This document shows positions 8,285-17,149 of a stretch of 64,000 nt of DNA, piece by piece. Numbering within the stretch: position 1 is the first letter of the stretch; each line of letters starts with the position of its first letter. A model generated the notes under the pieces. It saw only the letters and a program-made list of their open reading frames with translations. It made no database searches and was not told the DNA's origin. The DNA is taken from assembly GCF_017309075.1 (NCBI RefSeq), contig NZ_JAEMGS010000010.1, positions 120,487 to 184,486 on the forward strand. Direction: 5' to 3'. The position numbers and the translations under genes are program-made. Source of the stretch: Motiliproteus sp. SC1-56 (GTDB lineage: Bacteria; Pseudomonadota; Gammaproteobacteria; Pseudomonadales; Balneatricaceae).

Positions 8285-8626
8285 GCCGGGCGATTTCTGG
8301 AAAGGAACGCGTTCTTTGATAGATACCGCTGGCACCTGAAGGTTGATAAGCGGTGGCGCTGGGTGGGGCCAGCGCGCTGCTGGTTCTGGCCCTATTTCGG
8401 GCTGCCAGCGATCACTGATTCGTAGCCAGGGGTTCGAGATAGAAAGCCAAACGCGGCCCCTTCAGCACTTTGAATCTCGTGACTCCTGCGGGCACTTAGT
8501 GATCATTACTGCCGGCACCGTCGACAGAGGGGGCAGCCGCTTAACAAGCGCCAGAGTCAGTGATGTCTGGTCAGTTAGGGGAGGCCCAGCGAGTTGCTGA
8601 TGACTTTATCGCTTACTTACTCTAGC
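8285..8626. other. intergenic region with no recognised gene
   Basis: This stretch between the phosphatase and the ribbon-helix-helix gene has only short open frames on both strands, none with a good start or a recognisable product. I see no terminator with a T-run, no tRNA and no clear repeat. It marks a boundary where base composition changes towards the SulP cassette. Confidence 0.4.
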
Positions 8627-8818
8627 TTACTTACTGTCACTCTCGGAGTTAAACACCTCATCCCGCCAATCAGGCCCAAGTTTTTCTTCAATGTATTCGC
8701 GAATAAACCGACGAACCGTCTGAGAGGGCGTCGAGTCATCTGCTTGGCAAAGCTGCTCAAAGACCGCTTTCTTTTTGGGGTCGATTAGCAGAGTAAGTCT
8801 GGCCGTACGTTTCTCCAT
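8627..8818 (-). CDS. ribbon-helix-helix (CopG/Arc-like) regulator
   Basis: The 63-residue protein begins MEKRTARLTLLIDPKKKAVF, a beta strand of alternating residues followed by two helices (residues 17-27 and 34-47). This is the layout of a ribbon-helix-helix DNA-binding dimer. Three in-frame starts overlap (GTG 8827, ATG 8821, ATG 8818). I chose 8818 because GAGGTG lies 6 bases before it. No toxin gene is adjacent, so it is more likely an autonomous regulator than half of a toxin-antitoxin pair. A 19-bp inverted repeat in its promoter region (8841-8859) is a probable operator, shared with the divergent SulP gene. Confidence 0.75.
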   Translation of the reverse strand: MEKRTARLTLLIDPKKKAVFEQLCQADDSTPSQTVRRFIREYIEEKLGPDWRDEVFNSESDSK

Positions 8819-8840
8819 CATCTGCACCTCGGCATTCTAT

Positions 8841-8859
8841 ATGTTAATCATATTAACAT
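8841..8859. promoter_or_regulatory. inverted-repeat operator between RHH regulator and SulP genes
   Basis: ATGTTAAT-CAT-ATTAACAT has two perfect 8-bp arms and a 3-bp spacer. It lies 23 bp before the RHH start and 88 bp before the SulP start in an AT-rich patch. Ribbon-helix-helix proteins bind short palindromes of this size, so autoregulation and control of the permease are plausible. Confidence 0.5.
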
Positions 8860-8946
8860 TGAATCATATGTATGTGTGCATGTAATGTGATCTCTTTCTG
8901 TGCCAGCCTATCAGACTGATGGCTGCTTATCCGCCAGGTGCATTTC

Positions 8947-10704
8947 ATGCCACATCGTGCTCGACTGAATAAAATGCGGCCATTCAGTGCGCTGATCGAG
9001 GTTTTGCGCGAAGGGTATCGCTTCAGCCACTTCAGTCGAGACCTGCTGGCTGGAATAACGGTGGGTATCATCGCTATTCCCCTGGCTATGGCGCTAGCCA
9101 TTGCTAGTGGCGTGCCCCCTCAGTATGGGCTGTACACCGCAATCATCGCAGGCATCCTGGTCCCCCTCACTGGTGGCTCCCGATACAGCGTTTCAGGCCC
9201 GACTGCTGCGTTCGTCGTTATTTTGTACCCCGTCGCTCAGCAATATGGCCTCAGCGGCCTGCTCGTCGCATCAGTCATGGCTGGTGCCATGCTGATCCTC
9301 ATGTCAATCGGGCGTTTTGGGCGCATAATCGAGTACATACCGGAATCTGTAACGCTGGGTTTTACTGCCGGCATCGCCGTGGTCATTGCTACGCTTCAGA
9401 TAAACGATTTCTTCGGCCTCTCCATTGAGTCGTTTCCGGAAAGCTATTTCTCGAAACTAGATACCCTGTTTCAGCACCTGCCCGACTTCGCAGCGGGTGA
9501 GTTAACCGTTGCATGCGTAACCCTGGTAACGCTACTTGTCTGGCCCCGTTTCAAAACGCCTATACCTGCTTATCTACCCGCTGTGATCGCAGGTGTGGTG
9601 TGTTCGCTGCTGTTGGGAGCCGAACACATTGAAACCATCGGCTCTCGGTTTAGTTATGTACTTCTCTATGGCACCGAAGGCGCAGGGATACCCCCAGCAT
9701 TACCGAGTTTTACTCTGCCGTGGTTGCAACCGGGCCCTGACGGACAGCCGTTGGCCTGGAGTCTTGAACTGGTTATCGACTTGCTGCCAGCGGCGTTCTC
9801 GATTGCCATGCTTGGCGCTATAGAGTCGCTGCTGTGCGCGGTGGTTCTAGATGGTATGAGCGGGAAACGGCATAACTCCAACGGCGAGCTTCTCGGTCAG
9901 GGTATTGGTAACCTTATCGCGCCGTGGTTTGGCGGCATTACCGCAACAGCCGCACTAGCCCGTTCGGCCGCCAATTTTCGCGCAGGTGCAGCATCGCCCG
10001 TCGCGGCAGTAATTCATGGTCTGGTTGTTTTGATCAGCATCCTGGTGCTTGCGCCCTGGCTGGCCTACATCCCGATGGCAACGATGGCGGCGATGCTGCT
10101 CATCGTTGCTTGGAACATGAGTGAAGCGCACAAGGGATTAGCGCTGATTCGCCAAGCCCCTCTGGGCGATATTATCGTATTCCTGACCTGCTTTAGCCTG
10201 ACCGTCGTCGTCGACATGGTCGTAGCGATCAGCTTTGGTATTGTGCTGGCGGCGTTACTATTCATGCGCGACATTGCCAACATGACGCGCGTCAGTGACA
10301 TCAGCGCTAACCGCAAACATGTGCCCCAGGCGCTGCCTGACGACTGGGGCGTTTACAAGATTAGTGGCCCTTTGTTCTTCGCAGCCGCTGACCGAATCTT
10401 TGATGAACTGCTGGTCGTTTCGAAAAACAAACAGCGACTCATACTCTACATGGATGCGGTACCCATCTTGGACGCAGGTGGCGTATCAGCACTGGGACGC
10501 TTTGTTGAAAAGAAACTGGCTGATGGTTGCCAGTTGTTTGTTGCAGACCTTCAGTTCCAACCTCTAAAAACGCTGGCACGGTCAGGACTCAAACCCGTCG
10601 CGGGTAAACTGATGTTCACCTCAACCTTAGCCGATGCCGTTTGGTCAGCGGGTTCTCTCACCGTGATAGAGGGCCATAGCAATATCGCGGGTCAATCGTA
10701 CTGA
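8947..10704 (+). CDS. SulP (SLC26) family anion permease with STAS domain
   Basis: The 585-residue inner-membrane transporter has 10-14 membrane spans. The SulP signature is near the start: [19 protein letters not shown] followed by [19 protein letters not shown] cytoplasmic STAS domain occupies about residues 440-560, with [20 protein letters not shown] carrying the typical 'D..G' loop. SulP proteins move sulfate, bicarbonate or dicarboxylates, often coupled to Na+ or H+. The sequence alone does not say which; no carbonic anhydrase or cys gene is adjacent. ATG 8947 is chosen because AGGTG lies 7 bases upstream; a GTG at 8938 is also in frame. It converges on the PgtA-like gene with a hairpin (10713-10730) between the stops. 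Confidence 0.88.
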   Translation: MPHRARLNKMRPFSALIEVLREGYRFSHFSRDLLAGITVGIIAIPLAMALAIASGVPPQYGLYTAIIAGILVPLTGGSRYSVSGPTAAFVVILYPVAQQYGLSGLLVASVMAGAMLILMSIGRFGRIIEYIPESVTLGFTAGIAVVIATLQINDFFGLSIESFPESYFSKLDTLFQHLPDFAAGELTVACVTLVTLLVWPRFKTPIPAYLPAVIAGVVCSLLLGAEHIETIGSRFSYVLLYGTEGAGIPPALPSFTLPWLQPGPDGQPLAWSLELVIDLLPAAFSIAMLGAIESLLCAVVLDGMSGKRHNSNGELLGQGIGNLIAPWFGGITATAALARSAANFRAGAASPVAAVIHGLVVLISILVLAPWLAYIPMATMAAMLLIVAWNMSEAHKGLALIRQAPLGDIIVFLTCFSLTVVVDMVVAISFGIVLAALLFMRDIANMTRVSDISANRKHVPQALPDDWGVYKISGPLFFAAADRIFDELLVVSKNKQRLILYMDAVPILDAGGVSALGRFVEKKLADGCQLFVADLQFQPLKTLARSGLKPVAGKLMFTSTLADAVWSAGSLTVIEGHSNIAGQSY

Positions 10705-10712
10705 GCGCTGGA

Positions 10713-10730
10713 GGCCTGCACAGGCAGGCC
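10713..10730. terminator. hairpin between convergent genes
   Basis: A perfect 7-bp stem (GGCCTGC/GCAGGCC) with a 4-base loop lies between the convergent SulP and PgtA-like genes. It lacks a T-run on either side. It may still mark transcript ends from both directions. Confidence 0.35.
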
Positions 10731-10734
10731 CAGC

Positions 10735-12102
10735 TCAACCGCCGACAAACCGCTCCTTGTCGATGCCAAACTTCTGCAGGCGCAAGTAGAGCTTCTTGCG
10801 GGGGATGCCCAGACGTTCGGCCGCTTCGGTCACCCGTCCCCGGGTCCGGGTCAGGGCCTCGGTGAGCAGGCGTTTTTCAAAAGATTCCATCTGCTCGGGC
10901 AGACTGCCGGGTTCCCTCTCCGGGGACTGCGTGGAGGCGTTTGGAGCGCCTGCGAGAAGCTGGGAGATGCCCAGCACGAAACGCTCCGCCTCGTGTTGCA
11001 GTTCACGCACGTTGCCCGGCCAGCGGTGGGCCAGCAACGCGGAGAGCTGCTCCGGCGCCAGGGCGGGCGCCTCCCGCTCGAGCCGTTGCGCCGACTGGCT
11101 GACGAACCAGGTAAACAGGAGGGGCACGTCGTCTAGCCTTTCCCGCAAGGACGGGACCTGGAGCAGGGCGACATTCAGCCGGTAGTAGAGGTCTTCGCGG
11201 AATTCGCCGCGGGCGGCGGCCTCGAACAGGTCGCTCTTGGTGGCGGCCACCACCCGCACGTTGACCGGAATGCTTTGATTGCCCCCCAGCCGCTCCAGGC
11301 TGCGCTCCTGCAGCACACGCAACAGTTTGATCTGCAGGTGCATGGGCATGCTTTCGAGCTCATCCAGGAACAGGGTGCCGCCGTCGGCGTATTCAATTTT
11401 GCCGATCCGCCGCTTGCTGGCGCCGGTGAAGGCGCCCGCCTCGTGGCCGAACAGCTCGCTCTCGATCACCGTTTCCGGCAGCGCACCGCAGTTCAGGGCG
11501 ACAAAATGACCCTCCCGGCGTTTGCTGAAATCGTGCAGGGCCCGGGCGACCAGCTCCTTGCCGGTGCCCGTTTCGCCGTGGATCAGCACGTCGATATCGG
11601 CATCGGCGACGTTGCGGATCATCTCGCGCAGGCGGATGATGCCGGCGCTGTTGCCGATTACCCGGCTCTCCAGCGAGCTGCGCCCGGCCAGTTGGCGCTT
11701 CAGCCCCCGGTTTTCCAGCACCAGCCGTCGCGTGTTGAGGGCCCGTTTCACCTCCTCCACCAGCCGCTCGGGGGCGACCGGCTTCTCGATAAAATCGTAG
11801 GCGCCCTTGCGCACCGCCTGAATCGCCATGCTGATGTCGCCGTGGCCGGTGACCAGGATCACCGGCAATTCCCGGTCTTTCACGCACACCCGCTGCAGCA
11901 GCTCCAGGCCGTCCATGCCGGGCATCTTCACGTCGCTGATAACAACCCCGGGAAAGTCCGCGTCGATGGTCTCCAACGCGGGCTCTGCGCGGGAGAACGC
12001 TGCTACCCGAAACCCCTCCAGCTCCAGTGTCAGACGGGCGGCTTCGCGCACGTCGACCTCATCCTCGATCAATATCACTCGGTCAAAGGCCGGTGTCGTC
12101 AT
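10735..12102 (-). CDS. pgtA: sigma-54-dependent response regulator, PgtA-like
   Basis: The 455-residue activator has three domains. The receiver has phospho-acceptor Asp57 in VISDVKMPGMDG and Lys107. The AAA+ domain has Walker A GETGTGKE (176-183) and the sigma-54 contact loop GAFTGA (223-228). The C-terminal Fis-type helix-turn-helix is near TEAAERLGIPRKKLYLRL. It is encoded after a kinase and a binding-protein-like receptor, the order pgtC-pgtB-pgtA that controls phosphoglycerate uptake in Salmonella. It overlaps the kinase gene by 20 bp, so translation is coupled. Its likely target is the -24/-12 promoter at 7371-7386. The ligand remains an inference, and related DctD-type regulators share the same fold. 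Confidence 0.8.
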   Translation of the reverse strand: MTTPAFDRVILIEDEVDVREAARLTLELEGFRVAAFSRAEPALETIDADFPGVVISDVKMPGMDGLELLQRVCVKDRELPVILVTGHGDISMAIQAVRKGAYDFIEKPVAPERLVEEVKRALNTRRLVLENRGLKRQLAGRSSLESRVIGNSAGIIRLREMIRNVADADIDVLIHGETGTGKELVARALHDFSKRREGHFVALNCGALPETVIESELFGHEAGAFTGASKRRIGKIEYADGGTLFLDELESMPMHLQIKLLRVLQERSLERLGGNQSIPVNVRVVAATKSDLFEAAARGEFREDLYYRLNVALLQVPSLRERLDDVPLLFTWFVSQSAQRLEREAPALAPEQLSALLAHRWPGNVRELQHEAERFVLGISQLLAGAPNASTQSPEREPGSLPEQMESFEKRLLTEALTRTRGRVTEAAERLGIPRKKLYLRLQKFGIDKERFVGG

Positions 12103-14506
12103 TCTCTGTCACTCGCTTCAAATTCAGATAGATCCGGGTACCCAGTCCCGGCTCGCTCTCCACCCTCAGCTCCCCGCCCAGGTCACGCACGATTTTGGCG
12201 GAGATGGAAAGCCCCAGCCCCAGCCCCTGACCGATCTCCTTGGTGGTGAAAAACGGATCGAACATCTTCTCCACCACCTCCGCCGGCATGCCGGTACCGC
12301 AATCGGCGATCACCAGGGATACCGTCTCTTCAGCGGGGGCCGCCTCCACCGACAGGGACGGTGAATCGCTGTTTTCCATGGCATCCAGCGCGTTGCCCAC
12401 CAGGTTCACCACCACCTGCTCCAGGCGGATGGGGTCGCCCAGCACCGGGGGAATGGCTTCGCGCCCGCGCCAGCGCACCTCACACTCCATGCGCTTGAGG
12501 CGCTGCGCGAACAGGGAGAGCGCGTTGTCGACCACCTCGGCCAGAGCCACCGCCTCCAGCGCGTCCGGCGCGCGGCGGGAAAACACCTTCAGGTGGTTGA
12601 TGGTGCCCGCCATTCTGTTGGCCAGGGTCTCGATTTTTCCGAGACACGCCTGCGCATCACCAATACGCTCCCGTGTGACCAGCTGGGCCGCGTTGTGGGC
12701 GCTGTAGCGAATCGCGCTCAGGGGCTGGTTCAGCTCGTGGGCGATGCCCGCGGAGAGCTCGCCGAGGGTTGCCAGCTTGTTGGTCTGGATCAGCTCCTGG
12801 TGGGCGGCCCGCAACTCGGCCTCGGTGCGCTTGCGCTCGCGCACCTCGGCCATCAGGTCCCGGGTGCGGTCGGCGATGCGCTGCTCCAGCAACTGCTGTG
12901 CCTGCTGACGCTCCGTGGCATCGACCAGGGTGAACAGGTACTTGCGCTTGCTACGCTGGTAGTAACACCGGGCCGACAGGTCCATCGGGAACAGGCTGCC
13001 GTCCTGGCGACAGCCGATGGTTTCCACGGTGGCAGCCGCTTCCGACTCGGCCAGCCGCACCGGGTCAAACGCGTTGCGGATGGCCGGTGCCAGGATCTGC
13101 CGAACGTGCCCGCTGATCAGGGCCGTCTCCTCGCTGTGCAGCAGTGAGCAGGCATTGGGGTTGATAAACTCAATCCGCCCCTCGGCATCGGCGCTGATCA
13201 GGCCGACCAGAGCGTTGTCGATAATCGCCTCCGCGTTGGCCTCCTCCACCTCCACCGCCGTGTTGCGGAATACCACCAGGGCTTCGGCCATCTGGGTGAT
13301 TTCGTCGCTGCCTTTGGTGTCAATGGGGGTTTCCAGGTTGCCGGCGGCGATGGCGGCCATGCTATTGCGCAGGCTGTTGAGACGCCCTAACAGGCTGCGC
13401 CCGACGTAGAACCAGCCGACCCCGAGGGCGACGATGATCCCGAACACGACCATCATCACCAGCAGCGCCCGCCCCTGCCTGACCGATTGGTGGGCCTTGG
13501 CGGCGGCCTCCAGGGTGGCGCTCTCTGCCCGGGTGACCTGATCCGAGATGAGCGCCTTCAAACGTTGCAGCAGCGCCTTGTTCTCCTCCAGCAGTTGCTG
13601 GTTACGGTTGAGCAGCGCCAGCTCCTGCTCGCGCAGCCCCGGCAGGTTGCGGCCCGGCAGGGCGAAGGAGAGTATGTCCACCACCGCCTGGCGCAGCGAC
13701 ACGGTGCTGCTGATCGTCTCCAGGGCCTCCAGCCGTTGCCGGAGACGGTCCTCGACCTCGCCGAGAAACAGCAGGGTTTCCTCGATCTCGTCTTTGGACT
13801 GCTGGCTGGCCGCCCGCAGAATCAGCCCCACCGCCAGGTTGCTGTCCGCATTGAGCCCCATGAGGGTTTCCCGGGTCTTCATTTCCAGCTGAATTTCGTT
13901 GAGCGACTGCATCGGCCCGTTGAGCGAGCGGTCCACCAAATGATCAAGGGCAATACGGGTGTTGAAACGGCTGTCCTCCAGGATCGGTTCAATCTCGTCC
14001 AGAAAGGTCGCGTGGGACCAGCGCAGGGAAGCGGACAGGCGGCGGTTGCGCGCCTTGAGATCAAACCCCTCGCTGACGTTGTCGTTCAACGCCTCGAGGT
14101 TTGCCTTGATGCGCGGCAGCAGCAGTTCGACCGGCCGCCGCAACGCCGCCGGCATCTGGTTTGCGATCTGGTCCTGTTCGAACAGCGCCTGCAAGGCCAG
14201 CAGTTGCTCGTCGAGCTGGCTCCACACCTCCTCCTGCTCCCAGGGCGAACGGGCCGAGCGCAGGCGGGGGGCGGTAGAGGTAATCTGCCCGCCCACCTCC
14301 GCCAGCCTGGCCGAGGTGGTGAACAGTGGCACCTGCCGCTCACTGATGGTATCGATGCGCTCGCTGATCTCGACAAACGCCAGCCAGGCCGCGAGGGCGA
14401 TAGCCAGGGTCGCCAGCAGAATGACGCCGATCACCCCGATCAGCTTCAGGCCAATCCGGCTCACCCCCCAGCCCGGGCCGCGGCCGACTGTCTGCTGCAA
14501 CGGCAT
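12083..14506 (-). CDS. pgtB: membrane sensor histidine kinase, PgtB-like
   Basis: The 807-residue inner-membrane kinase has a first membrane span at about 24-48 and a long, mainly helical periplasmic region up to about 345. A second span (about 346-370) leads to HAMP and PAS domains. The HisKA site is ELSAGIAHELNQPLSAIRYS, and the ATPase domain has NLVGNALDAM (N box) and GQGLGLGLSIS (G2 box). It starts at an ATG that overlaps the receptor's TGA by one base (TGATG) and ends inside the PgtA-like gene. The three genes therefore form a tightly coupled signalling operon. In the Salmonella system, PgtC and PgtB sense external phosphoglycerates; the same division of labour is likely here. Confidence 0.8.
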   Translation of the reverse strand: MPLQQTVGRGPGWGVSRIGLKLIGVIGVILLATLAIALAAWLAFVEISERIDTISERQVPLFTTSARLAEVGGQITSTAPRLRSARSPWEQEEVWSQLDEQLLALQALFEQDQIANQMPAALRRPVELLLPRIKANLEALNDNVSEGFDLKARNRRLSASLRWSHATFLDEIEPILEDSRFNTRIALDHLVDRSLNGPMQSLNEIQLEMKTRETLMGLNADSNLAVGLILRAASQQSKDEIEETLLFLGEVEDRLRQRLEALETISSTVSLRQAVVDILSFALPGRNLPGLREQELALLNRNQQLLEENKALLQRLKALISDQVTRAESATLEAAAKAHQSVRQGRALLVMMVVFGIIVALGVGWFYVGRSLLGRLNSLRNSMAAIAAGNLETPIDTKGSDEITQMAEALVVFRNTAVEVEEANAEAIIDNALVGLISADAEGRIEFINPNACSLLHSEETALISGHVRQILAPAIRNAFDPVRLAESEAAATVETIGCRQDGSLFPMDLSARCYYQRSKRKYLFTLVDATERQQAQQLLEQRIADRTRDLMAEVRERKRTEAELRAAHQELIQTNKLATLGELSAGIAHELNQPLSAIRYSAHNAAQLVTRERIGDAQACLGKIETLANRMAGTINHLKVFSRRAPDALEAVALAEVVDNALSLFAQRLKRMECEVRWRGREAIPPVLGDPIRLEQVVVNLVGNALDAMENSDSPSLSVEAAPAEETVSLVIADCGTGMPAEVVEKMFDPFFTTKEIGQGLGLGLSISAKIVRDLGGELRVESEPGLGTRIYLNLKRVTENDDTGL

Positions 14507-15822
14507 CAGCCCTGCTCCCGGATGGCTTTCAGCTCGGAGCGGATCCGCCCCAGGGTGCGGTTGACGTCGGCTTGCTGGATGGATGCCCAGCGCTGCCAGT
14601 GGCTCTGCTGATTGCGCTGTGCGGTCGATGTCCCGCCGCCGGGCAATGGCCGGTTGAACTTAGCCAGCAGGGCCGCGTTACTAAGCAACGACTCGTCAAA
14701 AGGCACCTCCGACAAGCGCTGTTTGACCGCCGCCAGCAGCGCTTGCAGCCGGGGCTGCCCGGCCAGCGCGGGGTCTGCCTCAAGCGCCGCCACCTCCCCC
14801 CAGGCCTGCTTGATAAACGGCAGGCGCAGAGTGATCAACTGATCGAAGAGAGCGTTGACCAGGTGGTAACGCCGCCGCGCTTCCTGCCGGTCGTACTGGA
14901 GCGTTTCCTCAAGCTGGCGCTGGTAGCTGTTCAACGGGTGTTCGGGTTGGGCTTCCAGCACGGCGGCGCGGATTGGAAAGCGGCTGATCTCAGGCTCCAG
15001 CAGCAGCGCCTGGCCCCGGTCAGAGCGCAGAAAGTCGATGTACTGACGGGCGACCCCAGGCTGCGCGCCCCCTTTCACAATCCCCGCGCTCACCGGCAGA
15101 AAGCTGGTGCCGACGGGGTAGGTCAGCTCAATTTCGGCATGTGCGGGCTGGGCTGAAAACGCGAAGAAATCGATCACTAGGCCGATACCGAAGCGCTGCT
15201 GAATAACCCCCTGCCGGACCCCGAAGCTGCGCGCCGTCACGGTCGCCAGGTTGCCCGCCAGCCGGTTCAGGTATCCCCAGCCCTGCTCCCAGCCGCGCTG
15301 CTGAAGGATGGTTTCCACCAGGACATGCGTCGTGCCTGAGCGGGTCGGGGAGCTCATGCCGATATGGTTGCGATAAACGGGATCCAGGAGCCCGTCCCAG
15401 TCAGCGGGAGCCGGCAGGTCCCGTTGCTCGAGGTAACGGCGGTTCCACATCAGGCCGTAACCCGAATAGCCGAAACTGCTGTAGGGCTGGGCCTCCCCGT
15501 TTGAAGCCGTGTAAGGCTGCAGCAACTGCTTCTCGCTGAGCAGGTCGAAGGCGTCGATGGCGCTGGCCATCACCAGGTCCGGGCGCGGCTTCAGCTGCTG
15601 CTCCAGGTGGGTCAGCACGGCGGCGGTTTTCTTGTTGATAAACCGAACCCGCACATCCGGGTGGGCCGCTTCAAAGGCCTCACCGAAGCGCTGTGAGACC
15701 GCTTCCGAAAAAGAGGTGAGGATAACCAGCGACTGGGGGGCGGCGTGGGAATGCAAGGAAACCATCAGGGTGCCGGCCAAGCCCAACCACCCTAACCATT
15801 TCGGTACTGCAGCATTAATCAT
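14506..15822 (-). CDS. pgtC: periplasmic binding-protein-like receptor, PgtC-like
   Basis: The 438-residue protein has a Sec signal (cleavage near SHAAPQS) and a type II periplasmic binding fold: LVILTSFSEAVSQRFGEAFE, SSFGYSGYGLMWNRRYLEQR, then PTRSGTTHVLVETILQQRGW. It is the first gene of the pgtCBA-like operon. It is clearly paralogous to the transport binding protein at 5955-7310: both have SFG and GTTH motifs, an RSFGV segment before the hinge, and a related helical tail. No permease follows it, so it most likely delivers ligand information to the PgtB-like kinase rather than to a transporter. Confidence 0.8.
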   Translation of the reverse strand: MINAAVPKWLGWLGLAGTLMVSLHSHAAPQSLVILTSFSEAVSQRFGEAFEAAHPDVRVRFINKKTAAVLTHLEQQLKPRPDLVMASAIDAFDLLSEKQLLQPYTASNGEAQPYSSFGYSGYGLMWNRRYLEQRDLPAPADWDGLLDPVYRNHIGMSSPTRSGTTHVLVETILQQRGWEQGWGYLNRLAGNLATVTARSFGVRQGVIQQRFGIGLVIDFFAFSAQPAHAEIELTYPVGTSFLPVSAGIVKGGAQPGVARQYIDFLRSDRGQALLLEPEISRFPIRAAVLEAQPEHPLNSYQRQLEETLQYDRQEARRRYHLVNALFDQLITLRLPFIKQAWGEVAALEADPALAGQPRLQALLAAVKQRLSEVPFDESLLSNAALLAKFNRPLPGGGTSTAQRNQQSHWQRWASIQQADVNRTLGRIRSELKAIREQG

Positions 15823-16338
15823 TCATGTTTCCGTAAAGCTAACGCCGGTCACCCAAGGCCTTCGAAGAACGGTTCTCGAAGGCGCCTGGCGGAACCGGGC
15901 GCACGGTTTTTATTATGTAATGACCCACCCAGTCAAAGCCGGTCAACACGCCCGGTCCATACCTCGGCCACGGCTCGCAAACCCCTCGCTTTTTACAGGG
16001 TTAGGGTCCTGTGTGGGTCTAAGCCCACAATACAATCTAACGGCTGACCGTACCAAGCTTTGCGGGATTTTCCAGTGTTTTGCCGAAATCCCGCGCCCCA
16101 TCAAGGCCCGAACCGTTTTCCGCACCGGCAACACTTCGAGGGCTCGGCTCCTGGCTCCTGGCTCCTGGCTCCTGGCACCTGACCAGCGCGGTGCCCGGCC
16201 ATTCGAGACCCACGCATTCCACAGAGTGGAACGCCCTGCCCCGACGCACTGGCCCTGAGCGCTTGAGTCACGGCACAATGCGAGGCATGACGCCGCATCC
16301 AGGCGGCGCCAGCAAAACAATAAAAACAAGAAATTGCC
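15823..16338. other. divergent intergenic region with promoters for pgtC and the response regulator
   Basis: This 516-bp region separates two divergent signalling operons. Open frames crossing it lack coding character. It holds a short tandem repeat (16146-16180). I found no convincing -24/-12 element on either strand, so the pgtCBA-like operon probably uses a sigma-70-type promoter. Confidence 0.4.
16146..16180. repeat. 7-bp tandem repeat (GGCTCCT x4 plus one variant)
   Basis: Four exact copies of GGCTCCT are followed by GGCACCT. The array is non-coding and lies about 160 bp before the response regulator. Short arrays of this kind change copy number by slippage. Confidence 0.7.
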
Positions 16339-17070
16339 ATGAAAAACGAGCCTAAGGACAGTGCCCATATCCTGGTCGTCGAAGACGACTTCGCCTCCCG
16401 TTCCCTTCTGGTCGGCTACCTGGAAAACGCGGGTTACCAGGTCAGCGAAACCGACCAGGCCGACAACTTGCCGCAGCTGGTTGCGCAGCAGCAGATCGAC
16501 CTGGTGTTGCTGGACATCAGTCTGCCGGGCAAGGACGGCCTCACCCTGACCCGGGAGCTGCGCGCCGGTGCCGACGTCGGCATTATCCTGGTGACCAGCA
16601 AGGGCGACGAGATCGACCGCATCGTCGGCCTGGAAATGGGCGCCGACGACTACGTCACCAAACCCTTCAATCCGCGCGAGCTGATGGTGCGCGCCAAAAA
16701 CCTGCTGTGGCGCCTGCGCCGGCAGCCCGCCGCCAGCCAGCCCGCCAAGCGCACCCATGTGTGCCGCTTCGAGGGCTGGGAGCTGGATCCGCACAAGCGG
16801 CTGCTCACGTCGCCGGAACGGGTCAGCGAACGCCTGCGCGAGGGTGAGTTCAAATTGCTGCACGCCCTGATCAGCAAACCCGGCCAGGTGCTGAGCCGGG
16901 ACCAGCTGATGGACGCGATCCGCGACCGCGAGTGGACCCCCACGGACCGGTCCGTGGATGTGCTGGTGGGGCGGCTCCGCCGCAAGTTACGGGACGATCC
17001 CGCGGACCCGCAGTTTATCCTTACCGCCCACGGCGCCGGCTACCTCTTTGCCGGCGAGCTGGTCCATTGA
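16339..17070 (+). CDS. OmpR-family response regulator (TorR/ArcA-like)
   Basis: The 243-residue regulator has a receiver domain with the acidic pair at 16-17 (VVEDD), phospho-acceptor Asp59 in LLDISLPGKDG and Lys108 in DDYVTKPFNPREL. A C-terminal winged helix (about 140-240) contains GQVLSRDQLMDAI and RSVDVLVGRLRRKL. The run DRIVGLEMGADDYVTKPFNP is typical of the TorR/ArcA branch. The giant hybrid kinase gene begins 79 bp downstream on the same strand and is its likely partner, since that kinase ends in an Hpt domain suited to phosphorelay. No target promoter is evident in the window. Confidence 0.88.
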   Translation: MKNEPKDSAHILVVEDDFASRSLLVGYLENAGYQVSETDQADNLPQLVAQQQIDLVLLDISLPGKDGLTLTRELRAGADVGIILVTSKGDEIDRIVGLEMGADDYVTKPFNPRELMVRAKNLLWRLRRQPAASQPAKRTHVCRFEGWELDPHKRLLTSPERVSERLREGEFKLLHALISKPGQVLSRDQLMDAIRDREWTPTDRSVDVLVGRLRRKLRDDPADPQFILTAHGAGYLFAGELVH

Positions 17071-17149
17071 TGGCGTGGCGGGCAGGCAGCCGTCCCGGGC
17101 CGGCCCCCTGACCCGCCCGGCCCATCCAGCCCGCTCAGGAGGCAACGCC

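Noticed and set aside
8627..8818. Ribbon-helix-helix protein as a toxin-antitoxin antitoxin
   Set aside because: No small toxin gene is adjacent on the same strand.
15925..15939. TGACCCACCCAGTCA upstream of pgtC as another PgtA-type site
   Set aside because: Its half-sites are in the opposite orientation to the palindromes at 7461-7510, and no -24/-12 promoter accompanies it.
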